A DNA stretch of 64,000 nucleotides from Ischnura elegans (lineage: Eukaryota > Arthropoda > Insecta > Odonata > Coenagrionidae), in NCBI RefSeq assembly GCF_921293095.1, contig NC_060246.1:132308198-132372197 (forward strand), read 5' to 3'. A program made the position numbers and the translations under genes. The notes under the pieces are model-generated. The model saw nothing but the letters and a program-made list of their open reading frames with translations. It was not told where the DNA came from and made no database searches. Shown here one piece after another: positions 38,525 through 51,500 of this stretch. The stretch's first letter is position 1. Each line of letters begins with the position of its first letter.

Positions 38525-41102
38525 ACACAGGTCAACAGTGGTTTTGGTGCCGGAGGTTTTAAAGCTGATTCCAAGTATAATTGGGGTGCTGAATCCAAAT
38601 ATGATATTAGTTTTTTCCCATCAGCTCTAGTTTTCAAGATACAGATGTGTTGTTACTTACGTGAAAAAATGTTCAATGTGATGATATTACATAAATGATA
38701 AAACCCACAAAATATAAAGACTTGATTTATTTATAGGAATGTTAAATCACCTACATTTACCATAGTTTTACAATACAATTGAATACAAATAGTAACATTT
38801 TTTACTGAAATAAAACAATTTAAAGAAAAAAAGACGTAAAAACGTCACTCAAGACTACGGAAGCTCCTTTTGCGCGATTTTCTTGCGTGCACTTTGTTAA
38901 AACAGTCTCGTTTTAAGCACCAGCAGTAATCTGCCATCATATGTTTATCCCATCTTCCTTGGTAGCGATCTTACATTGTTTTGATTTCCTGGTGAAATCA
39001 TTCGCCTTGTTTTTCACTTGTGTCGCCTAAATTTTCAGGAAAACAGTCTAAGTGACAGTGTATACTGAACGTTTATGCTAATATTACATCCAAGTGGTTT
39101 AAAGTTAGTGAGCGTATTGTTTACCAGCTCAATATAATTTATCTCGCTTGTGATTTCCCAGAAAATATTTTATTACCTAAACAAATGAAAGCCAACTGTT
39201 TTTTTTATCTCATTCAATTGCTTGACGAAAGCAGGATCCTTTGTAAGTTGTCTTATTTGTGGCCCATGAAAACTACCAGCTTTAAGTTTTTTCTATACTT
39301 ATCTGCGGCATTTTTATTCTTATGTAGCCGAAGCATGGTTCATCCTTGTCAAGAACCTTTACAAATTGCTTCATTAAGCCTAGTTTAACATGAAGGGGCG
39401 GAAAGGTGATTTTCTTCCGATCGACTAAAGACTCAGCAATAATATTTTTACCCAATAATTAAGTTTTCTCTCTTTGACCACTCCTTCTTAATCCAGTGGT
39501 TTGTCTGTCCCTGCTAGCACAGAGGCACCAGAAACAAGGATATTTTGTGTTGCTAAATTGCTGCCCAAGAAGAAAGTTCACCAATTTTAAATCTACACAA
39601 ATCACCTAGCGATGTCCCTAGTATTTTATCTTCTGTAAGGCCAATACTATTGTATCATATTCTTCTTTCATTTCAGTTGAATGTGCGATTGGTATTGAGC
39701 CAAACTTATCAACATTGTGAAGAACACATTTTAAACTACGCTTGGAGCTATCAATGAACAAACGCTAATCACTAGCTTCATATTGCGGTAGTCCCATTCC
39801 TTTCAGAAGACCTCTAACGTCTAAACAAAATGTAAGATTGTCTTCATGAGTAAAGAGGGGTAGCAAATCCTTTTCAACTGTGGGATAAAAATTAATTTTT
39901 GTACCTTGTTCCATTAAATTCTTTTCATACATCCTTGAAGATAGTAGTTCAGATGCTTCCTTCGGTAAGCTCAATTCTCTAACAAGGTCACTTAGTTCAT
40001 CTTGATAAAATAGTTCAGGATTTGTTGATACTGCCTCGTAGTCACTGTCACTATCGTCAATAGAATCAGGAATGTGTTCACATGGCTCATATTTATCCTC
40101 ACACACATCTCGTAATGCCTGAAATAATAGGATTGGGATTTCTTCTGAATGGGGTACCGGGTGTCTAGCTGAAAGCAAATCTGTATATTCCCATTTGTGG
40201 CGATTGTTTCGATTAAATCCCGAAACATTTACCATGCAAAAATAACAGTCGTCAATATGGTTTGTAGGTTCTCTCCAAACCATTGTCACACCAAACTTTA
40301 AACTTTTCCTTTTTCCTGTAGTTCTATACCGCTGATGTTCTGTACATGTTTTACACACAACATGCGGTGCCTACTTTTTACCTTGGTCACCAAGCTGAAC
40401 ACCAAAATATCCTAGGTATGCACGTTTCACAAAGTCTGTAATGTTTTTTCCTATTTTCTTTTAAAGTATATTCCCCACAAATGTAACAAAACACATCACA
40501 GTGATTTACACAGCTTCTTCGAATTGAGCTCATTTTTAGAGGCTGCTTTACAAAAACTTTGAGAATTTGACCATTTGTTTTCGGAAATCCCCTTACTGCT
40601 TACTTACTCCCGCCTCTCCATGTTCAAAGACACACTCTCTCTTTACCCTATCCCCCCTTTTTTAATCTTCTCCACTTATCTGTGATTATTCCCACGTGTC
40701 GTTATTCTACAGTTATGACTAGGGTCCTTTTCCACCGTGGGTTTCCCACATCCCTTAGTTGTATCTTTTCCCACTGCCTCCACTCTGTACGCCTGTCTCC
40801 CCCTTCAAACACGCCAAATCCTCCCCAACCCCTTTCTCAAAGGTATAAAGGTGATTTTCAAAGTAAATACGGCAGAGTGGTTATGAATTAGTTTATTTAT
40901 AGATTGATTTAAATTTAAAAAATATTTTCTGAAATGTATCAAATATTTCAAAGAATCTAATCATAAAATGCGCCGTATCTAAAAAAGTAGAGCTGTTACA
41001 TAAAAACGGATATCATATTCGGATTCAGCACCACTCATATTGTTAATATCAGCTCAAAAACTCCCGGCACCAAAAAAAAAGTTTTTTTTTGTTGGCCTGT
41101 GT
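38525..41102 (-). mobile_element. TIR DNA transposon carrying an unnamed protein family
   Basis: The left end ACACAGGTCAACAGTGG and the complement of the right end ACACAGGCCAACA begin inverted repeats that stay alignable for roughly 90-130 bp (shared blocks TTTTGGTGCCGG, GGTGCTGAATCC, AATATGATAT). Between them lies a decayed minus-strand gene (38850-40500). The target duplication is unclear (AAT on both sides is possible). I do not recognise a named superfamily. Confidence 0.7.
38850..40500 (-). pseudogene. Broken copy of an arthropod multicopy protein, possible DDE transposase
   Basis: A 197-codon open stretch (39765-40358) contains MVWREPTNHIDDCYFCMVN, an acidic linker, and a DLVRELSLPKEASELL helix. 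Past the first stop the same frame continues, with stops, through RLFIDSSKRSLKCVL (39760-39700), ICVDLKLVNFLLGQQ (about 39570) and KYPCFWCLCASRDR, then HVKLGLMKQFVKVLDKDE (about 39370) and a C-terminal basic tail near 38870. I recognise this layout from many uncharacterised insect predictions. The two Asp-bearing strands and the CxxC resemble an RNase H-fold (DDE) transposase; that is inference. At least five stops make this copy inactive. Confidence 0.7.
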
Positions 41103-44100
41103 AATCATCCGGTATGCACATGGGAATCCCTCTCTATTTTACATGCAATACTTCATCCATAATAAAACTGATTTTATTAATGACTTTCTGTAATATTTCA
41201 AATATAATTTTCAATGCCTACACCCCTTAATCGGTGTACATTCAGCATGCACGTCACGGAAGCCTAAATCGGTTTCTTATCCCTTCATATTTTATGCACT
41301 GCCAATTAAGGATTTGTAGTCAATTTACTAGTGAGTAGTGAGCATTAATGGTCTCTACTCATTCAACCGTACTGGTATACTCATGCACTTTATCAAGGGG
41401 CGAAGAATTTGTTAATATCCATCGGCTGACAATAAATTTAACGAGTTCTGGCGTCCTAATCTTTTCATGTCGTAATGGAGGTGTTTTTTGCCTACAGCTT
41501 AGCTTGGAAATGACTTTCATAGGAGTAGGGATGACTTTTGTTGGCGTTATGACTAATATTGCGGGATTTTCTTCATCTGTAATATGCGAGCACTTAATTA
41601 TTTTCGTCAACAGCGTTGTAAAACTTTCGTAATTATGGGAATAACGCCCAGGCCTCCTCAGGTCACATCTCTTGCTTAACTTCCCTGATGGCAATGATGA
41701 CTATTTTCTCGAATACCCTCGCACAGTTTATTTGCGTCCGTCTTCTGCAAAATTTGATGAACATTTTATGGCCCTTGGATGCAAACATTTTTTTTAGTTC
41801 AAAATGAAATGTTTTTAATCTGTATGTATTATTTTTTTTTTATTTGAGTAGGGAGTCCAGACATGTTCGGTTTCAAAACTTAAATAAAAATGGCTGAATG
41901 ATGCATCACGTTGACTTGATTATTCTCTTTTGAGCATGCGTTCTGTTTTCTAAGGATTTTTTCCTATTCCGTACTTTAAAACATGTTTTTGGAGGCTTTG
42001 AAAATCACATGGGACTATGCTGGACTGAAAAGTCTCGCAGAAAACGGTAGAAATAATGAAATAACACCGCGGGTACTGTGCAGCAAGGATAATAGGGTTA
42101 ATCTTACAATTTAAATCTAACATGTATTTATTCACCATTTAAGCGTCATTCATATAGTTGTAGTCGATTGAAGGGAATGTTTTTTTATTTTGCGGATTTC
42201 GTGTGAGGAGGCCCCCAAAGCTTCGATCGATCGAAACCAAAACCGATCGGCTATTACGCATTTACGCCACAGCGTTTCTTTGCCGGCGTAATTACGTGCT
42301 CTGTAATGTATCGTGAACATTATTTGACCTGTCTGGGAGTTAATAGGTGTCGCACCCAATGTGTCCTTTAACTTGAAGGTAGAAAATTTTTTTCTTATTC
42401 TCCGCTATGGCCGCAAATTTCAAAATAAATATTTGAATTATTCTTCTGTATTATAAAAATGCTCCTTTAACTTTCCTCGTCCATTTATGTTTAATAAATC
42501 AAAGTAAAGCTGTCTTTTGTGCGGATATTTTTTTTTGTTTTGTCAGTTGTCATTGAAAGAGACAGTTTTTGTTAGGCGCAGCTCACTTTCGTTCAACTAA
42601 CATATTTTCAGTTCAGTAACCCTATTCAGAAAATAGTTCGTTTGGCACTTCAGGATTATTTTGCGACGGCTTTTGGGCTTGCGCATCTTTTACCCTGAAG
42701 TCTTTTTTCAGCTTACCACATATACTTCATCTTCAGTTTGAAATTTCGCTTACAAATCCCCGTTATTTGATACCATAGCCTTTTAAAATATTTTAAAAAA
42801 TTGTATAACGTCGTAGTTTTGCCATTATTCTTGTGCTAGAACGCATCTTATTACGGATACACATATTCTACACCTATAGATAAAGGTCACCATGGGTGCT
42901 GACATTTATTTGAGATTTTTTAAAATTTAATTTTAAAAGATATTGAATTTCAATCCCAATTTTTAATCTTCATTATGTTAAGAATAACAAGGGGTTGCAT
43001 TTACATAAATTTTCACGCAATAGACATTCATTTTCCTTCGTGGTGAAACCAGCTTAACATTTTCCTGTAACGTTGGTAATCAACAGATTCTGCTGATCTA
43101 TGGGCAAGATGTAACGCGCCATGCGGAGCTTTGAACTTGTCGCAAAAAAGTGATGTTTTTCTATCAATCCATCACTTTTTTCTGACGTGTCTCGCTCCTT
43201 TGCCGTCCCGCACACTCGTCGACCCCTTTTGCATGGCCCCACTCATCAAATCCGCCCACGCCCAATGCGGCACAGGAGATGAAAGCACGTAGGAAGGGCT
43301 GCACTCACATGCCCTGCCCTACGCAAACCTCTTTATCGACCCATCTTTGAATCGATTTCAAGGTTTGCTCGCCCCCTTAACGATGATCAGCATAAAAGCT
43401 GTCGTCGGCTAGGTGTTAACGAAAATCTCTGCTCTAACCGTGATCTTCGCATTTTCTCCGCACATCAGCCCAACAGCTCTTGCGAGAAGTATCTTGGCAT
43501 GTCTTGCCGAGGGAACCATTCTCCGCCTTAGGGTCTCTATTTAGTGGAAAATACCTTAGAAGCACAGTAATTTTCTATTTTTTGTCTTTTAGTAATTGTC
43601 AACTATGGTATTCCTTTTCGCTCCTCCAACTGGACTCTTAAGTTTCATCACATTCGTGATAGTTGAAGTGGAGATGAGCAAAATATTACGATGTTAGCTC
43701 TAGGCCTTTTTTATTTTTTACTTCATGTGATGGCACCGATTTGAATTCAACATTGAAATTATGTGGAACTCCGGCATTCCTGTCATCCTACCTTGAAATA
43801 TAAATCCTAACGTTGAAATTAATTGTAACCTTATATTATTTGATTTGAAGTAAATGAGACATTCGTAATTATAGCAGTAATTAGTTCGTAATCCAGCCAT
43901 TGTTTTTAGTGTGAATTAATTGAACCGTTTGTATCTTTGTCGGAATATGTTTCCAAATTTAGTAAACTTTTAAGGATATTTCTCTTGGAACTTAAAACCC
44001 TGAGTAATTGCCAATGGAGCTTAGATGTAATCTTAAACAACAAGACTATGCAGTTTAAATTTTTTTTTAATATTATTAATAAATTAAATTAATCAATACA

Positions 44101-46960
44101 TCTTGGTGAAACAATAGGTAGAGCCTCCTTAAATGAAACGTGTGTGTACATTATTGTAGATTAATTTTCGAAATGAATTCATTCTTATTTACCATGGATT
44201 GAGTTGTCAGTGTTTTTACTTCGAATTCCGTGTTAATTTGTCAAATCGCTTGAAATGTAGAGTTTGATTTCCATCAATGTTTTCCTAATAAATTTATAGA
44301 ACAATTTTCGCTATTTTGTTTGCGATACTTCAAAATTGCTACAAATAACAGTATTATTGTATTTGTCATTAAAATATGAATGTTTTTGTCCTAATTCTGC
44401 GGATGCTAAACATGAAGGCACAGGTTTATGGATTTAAAAATACTCTCGACATCCACGTGTTTAGTGAATTCTCTGAATATAGGTCACACTTGGGATGTGT
44501 ATGGGAAAAAAATTAAAAGACCGCCTGATCTGTGCTAACCTAAGTGATTTCTCATGTACCATTCAGTCATGAATTCATTTGGTTGTGATTGACTGCGGGC
44601 CCTCCCATGAGCTCAACGATTTGAGAAAAGATGTATTCAACGGTGTTCGGCGAGATATTGTGGAACATAATGATACAATGGTAAATGAAGAGCAAACTTA
44701 GTGCATGTCCACAGTAATTTTATTTGGTACGACGCGTTTCAGCGACCTTACTTCGCTATCATCAGGTACAAAAATATTTGAGCATTTTGAGATTTGAGAA
44801 AAGATTTTACATATGTGATGTACATGGAGCCATACTGGTTAGGTGATACTTTGCGAATATGGAGTACAAAATTCGAGTATTTATTTCTTTATCAATCGTA
44901 TAACTTCTTTTGGCTATGCCGATACCTTCAGACCCGTAAAAATAACAAACTTTTTCAATTCACAAACAATGTTCATTGTATAAATACAACTATTATCAAT
45001 TCTACCATCAGTATTGCCGGGTATTGGAGGGAAATAATTAAATATTGCGCCATCGTATGATTCGTCATTCACTAAAAAATATAGTTTTAAGGTAGTTTGA
45101 GCGAAAAATCAATCATTATAGAATTCTGAGATTTCTATCTCAATGCAAAGAAAAAGTCTTGCTCTTTCCAATGATATCATAATATACACCCCTTACCGGG
45201 CTAAATTCAGAGATATTTGTGAGTAAAGAGAAGCTGATTTACATGGCATAGATGGGAGGCATGCGCTTCGACGGCAGAATTTATTTAAATAGAATTATTT
45301 CTCGTACATAGAAATCGACAAAAAACTAACTGAGTGTAGTTAACTTCATTTATGAATTTTTGGTCACATTAAATTCATAGGTCACCGGTAGTATAATTAA
45401 AATATTTGAAAAAAACTTTTCGTCGAACAGGCATTTCCTGCAGACGACCGGATGCCGAAAGATTCGGTTTGGCAACGCCGCATAAGATTAAATGTAAGCA
45501 AACATGATCGCAGACGACAGCATACCAGAAATAAACATAAATGGAGATAATTGATTGCGTACGAGTTTAGTTTACTGATTTTCCATATTGTCGCAGTAAA
45601 TTCCATGTACAAAAACTACTTCGTGGTGGACATTTGGAAGTGAATCATGAGATTCGCGATTCCTGATACTATTTGGGTTGCTGTAAACTTCGAGTGAAGA
45701 GATTTCTTATGTGTATATAAATATGATTTGGTGGAAGGATGTAACCGATTTGACGCACACTTCAGTTTTCTGCGTATTTAATTGTCAAAGTAAGATTCTC
45801 CATCCGCATTAATGAACTTGCCATCTGTGACGAAAGCGAGTGGTTCAAACCATCTTACAGGTATGAGCCGTGCGGGAAACCTATTGAACACCGTGAGCAG
45901 GTTGTTATCTTCAGGTAATTTTCATATATTTAAGCCAACGCAGTCCGAACCTTACATGAAAATGAACGGACATAATTATTAGCGAGATACGAATGTAGTC
46001 ATGCGTTTACACGCAAGTTAAACAACAGCACATTACGTATACGGAAAAATGTTTTTGAATCATCTCCCCCAGGGAAATCAGAATTCATCTTACAATGCAT
46101 AAAACCTATTAAACTTGTTGCCTTAACCGAAATTGAGGAACCTTTCTAAAAAATTAATGTATAACCAGCCCTCCGAAATATTAGCATTGCTTGGCATCGA
46201 CTTTAAATAACTTTCCTTCCACGTAGTGCAAAATTACAAGACTTGCCCCGATGGGAAGTTCTTGCTCCAATAACTGTAGACTTTCACGTCATGAATGCTG
46301 AATTCACTACCAACAATTCAATGAATCCAATCTTTAGATAACGCATAACCGACGTATAAATTAATCTACCATTAATAGTATTATGGGGTCTCAAAGGATG
46401 TTCATCTTGCAATTTCCTTACAACAATCCCTTAGGAACAAGAACTTCACACCAAATATACTTTTGCTTACATCATTACAAAAATACTAAGTCAAAGCTAA
46501 AATATCCACCATGATCATAAAACTATTCTAAATTAAGCTTGCCATTCATCTCTATGCCTATTGTAGTGCCCCCTTACCTTTAGTTAAACTGGATACGATT
46601 TCAACGTTCTGCTTTTCATCTCAAGGCCCTATTTTGGAAATGTATGCACTTAGTTACCAATTTTGGGTGCGTAGGAAGGAAGTAGACAGAAAGTGAAATA
46701 TGACTACACTCTTGGTATACATATTCATTATTATTACATAACAAAAATTACAAAATATTTTTTAGAAAACCACTCTACATACAATGTCACATAAATTTAG
46801 CAATATACATTTCATTTTCACAAAGTGTTGGCCAAGAACATAAGATAGGATAGCCAGGGCTCACAAGATACATTAAATTGGCTACTACATACTTTGCTTC
46901 TCTCCATGAGATATTTTTCAACAATTTTATTATTCAAGCTAGCATGTGATTAATAATGAA
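41103..46960. other. Gene-poor DNA, one hammerhead-like trace
   Basis: No gene recognised. A pair of overlapping open frames (41348-41632 + and 41359-41694 -) shows no motif. At 44731-44765 (minus) lies a short CTGATGA...GAAAC motif, listed separately. The rest is AT-rich. Confidence 0.4.
44731..44765 (-). ncRNA. Hammerhead-ribozyme-like motif
   Basis: The minus strand reads CTGATGA, then an AGCGA/TCGCT stem II with a short loop, then GAAAC and GCGTC. This is the conserved core order of a hammerhead (CUGANGA, GAAA, then NUH cleavage triplet GUC) with the very short helix III seen in Penelope-like elements. Activity is not shown, and no larger element is recognisable around it. Confidence 0.45.
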
Positions 46961-47233
46961 ATATGATTTTTCCTGGAGTATAGGTCATTTATACAAAAGT
47001 TAGCAGCCAACAACGTTTCGATTTATTTTCTTAAATCATCTTCAGGGCTATGTTAGAAAAATTGTGAAACAGTATAAAATACAGAGAATAAGTCTTATTA
47101 GTCTTACTCTCTGTATTTTATACTGTTTCACAATTTTTCTAACATAGCCCTGAAGATGATTTAAGAAAATAAATCGAAACGTTGGCTGCTAACTTTTGTA
47201 TATATGACCTATACTCCAGGAAAAACCATATTA
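46961..47233. repeat. Long palindrome with hammerhead-like arms
   Basis: Arms of about 130 bp (46961-47092 and about 47103-47233) are near-perfect inverted repeats around a 10-base centre. Each arm has CTGAAGATGATTT, a TAAAT-side stem and CGAAACGTTG, the Penelope-type arrangement. Two small differences (for example an extra AAC at the left arm's CCAACAACG) separate the arms. No target duplication was found. Confidence 0.6.
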
Positions 47234-47267
47234 TATATTAAATAAGGTCAAGAAACAGAAAAAAATA

Positions 47268-47448
47268 ATATTTAATAATGAAAGATACTTTGTTTCTTCA
47301 ACAGGCTAATAAAAATCTTTTTTCTATTTTATTACCGGTTTCAGCTACTACACCATTAGTATTTGATAATGATATTATAGATGAAACTGGTAATAAAATA
47401 GAAAAAAATTTAACCTGTGGAAGAAACTAAGTGTCTTTCATTATTAAT
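47268..47448. repeat. Second hairpin repeat
   Basis: Inverted arms include AATGAAAGA(T/C)ACTT, GTTTCTTC and TTTCTATTTTATTACCGGTT. The centre is GATAATGATATT. The GCTGAAACCGGT(AATAAAA) block on the minus strand resembles Penelope-type end motifs, but no full hammerhead core is visible. Confidence 0.45.
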
Positions 47449-47682
47449 ATGGAGTCCTCCACCACGTATGTGCTCCAAGTTTCAATCTAGTTTGTGATGA
47501 CTGTTTCCTCAGAATTCCAGCCTAGTGGGATTTTGTCCATTAATTCAGTTACAAAAATTCTGTTCAGGGTGACACAGTACATTCTGCAGAAATGGGAAGA
47601 GGTTAATAAGACAAAGAATAATTTCTTTGTTAGTATTCAGCCCTACCTATGCCATGTGTAGACAGAAGCAAAAAAGGGCCAT

Positions 47683-47810
47683 CCTGGCTGTCAAAAACAT
47701 TGGAGTGGCAGCTCAAAAGCTATGGAGCCACATACTGCAGCAAAATTAATATCCTGCGATGAAGATTTTTTGAGTGACAGCTCTCACAGGAGGGGACCTC
47801 ATCGCAGGTA
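47683..47810 (+). pseudogene. Inverted scrap of the Mutsu transposase gene
   Basis: The plus strand GTGGCAGCTCAAAAGCTATG and following bases encode KAMEPHTAAKLISCDEDFL. This is the same sequence as residues near 274-292 of the minus-strand gene at 48572-52876, where it reads KAMEPYTAAKLISCNEDFL. A gap of about 13 bp just after DEDFL breaks the frame. It is a short inverted duplicate, about 2.5 kb from the source region. Confidence 0.75.
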
Positions 47811-47969
47811 CAAACAAAATACTGTGTTGGTATGCTGGAATGGGAAGATTCTCAGCAGTGACCAAACCCCAGCCTCTCCACCGGAAACCCTTCACAATCA
47901 CTCGCTCAACTCTGAAGGAACCTTTGTAAGGGTTTGGGGGCCTACCTAAGGCTGCTTCCGTTGAGTAAA

Positions 47970-48075
47970 CAAACACACAACCACTCATTGTAATAACAAC
48001 ACACAATCACTCATAGTAATAACAACACACATCACTCACCCACACAATCACTCAAACACAATCACTCACAAAACT
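47970..48075 (+). repeat. Degenerate minisatellite
   Basis: Imperfect tandem copies built from CACACAATCACTCAT(A/T)GTA and AATAACAA, shortening to AAACACAATCACTC toward the right. No coding meaning. Confidence 0.6.
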
Positions 48076-48570
48076 TACTCCGTGGGCTAAACTCCGGGAG
48101 AAATGCTCAAAATTGAGCAATGGTAATGTCAGGGTACCATGAATTACCAATGAAATCCTTGCTACCCTTGTAACAATGGAATAGCATAATTTTCTTGCCC
48201 ATCAAAGTGTGCAAAGACATTGATCAGACCTATGGACAAAATCCCACTAACAATTCAGGAGGAAATATCTAGAGTCAATCTTACCCAAAGGCGTTGATGC
48301 ATTAACCAGAATAAAAGAGAATCACCCAAAAGAAATACATGGATAGATTGCCCAATGTTATATCAGGCAAACCTTAATACCCATACAGTAAACCTGAAGA
48401 TACTGGTTTAAACACTGGGGAGACATCTGTCATCACAAACCAGACGATGTGGGGGGAATCTGAAAAAAGTTTTTAAAAATCTCTATTAGACTTTATGTTA
48501 CAACCATTTCTACCATATACATTTAAATTATGCTACACATTAAGCATAAGATAATGCCAGTCTTACCCTT
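48076..48570. other. 3' flank of the transposase-exonuclease gene
   Basis: No gene. TATGGACAAAATCCCACTAA at 48232 is repeated in inverse at 47523-47541 (CTAGTGGGATTTTGTCC), so material from this flank was also copied into the scrambled stretch to the left. Confidence 0.4.
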
Positions 48571-48576
48571 TTTATT
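48571..48576 (-). terminator. AATAAA overlapping the stop codon
   Basis: The last codons read CTT GAA TAA followed by AAAAGG, so the TAA stop is inside an AATAAA polyadenylation signal. If used, the transcript would have a 3' UTR of only about 15-30 nt. No other AATAAA stands out in the next 100 bases. Confidence 0.5.
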
Positions 48577-51500
48577 CAAGCTTTCTCAACTCCTCTAGGT
48601 GTTCACTAATAGCCTGAATTATTCTCCTTCTGGTCGTAACTCGTGGCTTCCCATTGATACTCTCACCTAAGAGTAATCTAATTCCCTCAGTACCAGATAT
48701 ATTGAATATTTCCACCAGCTTCTCCAAATCAATACCAGCTGTGGCCATTTTGGAAATCATTGAGCTTGAAATAACTCTCCCTAGGGTTTGTAATGTTGCC
48801 ACCTTCTGCGCCTTCCTTACAGCTTGCAATTTCCTGTTATTCAGTTCCTGTAAAGATAAAGAATTAGTAAGGAGTACTTCATTACTTATCTCAAAATGTC
48901 TTATGAGTCCATCTAGTAATTGGCAATCAATCATTGCATTATGGGTTCCACTCTTTATTCGTTGCCATTCCTCCCCTTGCAGGTATACTGATGCAAGCTC
49001 TTCAAGTTTTCTGCAACTACCCTGACTAATGAGCTTCAATGAGTCAGTAACCCCATACACACTTTTCAAAAGATCGTCGTTCAGGTCCAACTTCTGCAGC
49101 CATGATAAAATGCGAGGAGCATCAAATCGGACAATGTTGTGCCCAACTAACACCACCCTTGACTCAAAACTGGATAAGAAACTGATGAATTTCTCACCAA
49201 CAACCCTTGGAGGGGTTGTTTCAACTCTCTGGTTGTATAGGAAAAGTTCTCCATTAACAACCCTTAACCCTGTCTTCTCTGCTGCAATTGGATGAAATGT
49301 TTTGCTGGGCATCATGTAATAATTAAATTCACATTGCCCACTTTTACATGCAAGCTGCACAATATCTGCAGTGGAGGCAAATCCAGTGGTCTCAATGTCC
49401 ACAATTACAAATGTCACCTCATTTAGAGGTGGTGGCAATTCTCTTGTCGTCTCCTCTAATAAAGCACAGCCTAGATCAGCTTCCATAGCAGATTGGTAAC
49501 ATATTCCCTCTCTACTTTCATGTGATGATATCTTTTGCTTCTGCAATGATTTCAGAAACAACCTACGTCGCTTCACAGGGACTGTTACTTGCCTCCTTAC
49601 TTTGGCCTTTATTTTCTCTTCCATTCTGCTGGAATAGGACTTAGTGAGACTACCAGGGGAGAGGTCCAGCTTCCTGTTTATGCCAATAACATGTTTGGGG
49701 CCTAAATTCTTCTGGCAGGCAGCAGCAGCCACTCTTATATTCAAGGCAGCAGATGAACCATAGTGGCGGTTCTTAGGAGCCCTTATTGCTACCATTTGGT
49801 TGAAAGACTCATTTGCCTGTGAAGAACCACCAGGAGCAATTTTACTAGATTCTGCTGCAAAGCTTTCCAATATCTTTTCTAGGGCTGATTTAAGGGCACG
49901 CCCTTCAAGTGGTTTCCCACGGGGCAAACTTTTGTGAGAGTAATTGTCAGTGTCCCCTTTACACCACTCTCCACACCCTTGGTGATCCCCAAAAGCATGA
50001 TTGGCAATATTAATGATTGCCCTTCTTGTTCCCTCTTCATCTCCCCTGTTTTGGTCCACAGCATATGAGAAACATCTCTTCAAATATGGTATAACATTTC
50101 TGCCCAAGAGCTGCCGATGACTTGCAGAAGCTCGATATAGCCAAGAAGAGAAACGCTTCTTAGTATGGTTGATATCAGCCCATTTCTGTACAGAGTGCTG
50201 CGACTCCCTTTGTACAGCTGCCAGCGTTGAGGAGTCACCATCTCCTATGAGAGTTGTCACTCGAACACCAGCAGTCAAAAAATCTTCATTGCAGGATATT
50301 AATTTTGCTGCAGTATATGGCTCCATAGCTTTGGAGCTGCCACTCCAATTTTTTCGGCAGTCGTGATCGTTCTTGTCATGCCCCTGACTACACATTGCAC
50401 AGGTAGTGGTACACACGTCAAATGCAAGAACTTTTTTGGAGCGGTATCCAATGACAGATCCATGCCCTGCAAATGCAAAAAGAAATTTTAATCGTTAATA
50501 TAGAGGGACAAATAATACATAATTTATTTCTCAGAAAATATAATGAAACCAACCAGATTTACTGTCATATGACCGCCCATTGCCTCTCTTCTGCCACCCA
50601 TAGTCATAAGAGGCAATGATATCTACCTCAGCCCCATCACTGCCATGCATAGGAGACTCTTCACTCAGAGTCGTGGCACTGAAATAAATTATGTAGACTG
50701 AATGAGATGCCACATATTAGCCAAAGAACTACATTCAGAATTCTGTGACTGGGTAGAATTGTTACTAAGGAATGGAAATAGTATAATGACAATGAAGGTA
50801 ATCTACCACTTCACTTATGATGTTACTGATTCAACATTAGAAAGGAATATTGGTTATGTGTAAGACTTTTATACTCTATCATTGGTTAATATAACACCAA
50901 AATACATTCTGCTACTTTGGAACTCGTTAGTCTAACAAAAGCATTAATCACCATAGTGAAACAGGTTGTAATTATAATAAATTCAAGAAAGCAATCACAA
51001 TCAGGACTGCAGCATCAAGAACAACAGGGAGATGATGCCGACAAATAGGAACATTTTCTTGCAATAATGTTTAATAAGGAATTTGAAATGAAGAAGGGTT
51101 TGTGCTTGGGATATCCAGCCTTGACTTTAAAAAAATTGACAATAGGAAAAACATTCCTTTTCTGCTGTTTTCCATCCCAGCTGTTGGAGGAGTCAGTTAA
51201 TGCCTTTAAGTAATCAAGAAAGTTTTTGATCCGCTAAAAGCATTGAAAGTCTTGAATGAATAAGTATTACATAGAACAATAGTTGAGACACTGAGCATGA
51301 GCATTAGAGGAAACTAACCTAGGTTTCCAGTTGAAAGTACCCAATGTTCCATACCAGTAAATTGGCTGTGCTGATTACTTTGACTTCTTTAACGAACAAT
51401 GACTAAGGAATAATAAGCAGGAAGAAATTAGTTTGTCTTTAATTGCTGAAATGCTTAAGACATGGATACTATAATTGAAAATGTATGTTATATAGACTTC

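Noticed and set aside
41348-41694. Overlapping open frames on both strands
   Set aside because: Neither product has recognisable motifs, and two overlapping antisense frames suggest chance.
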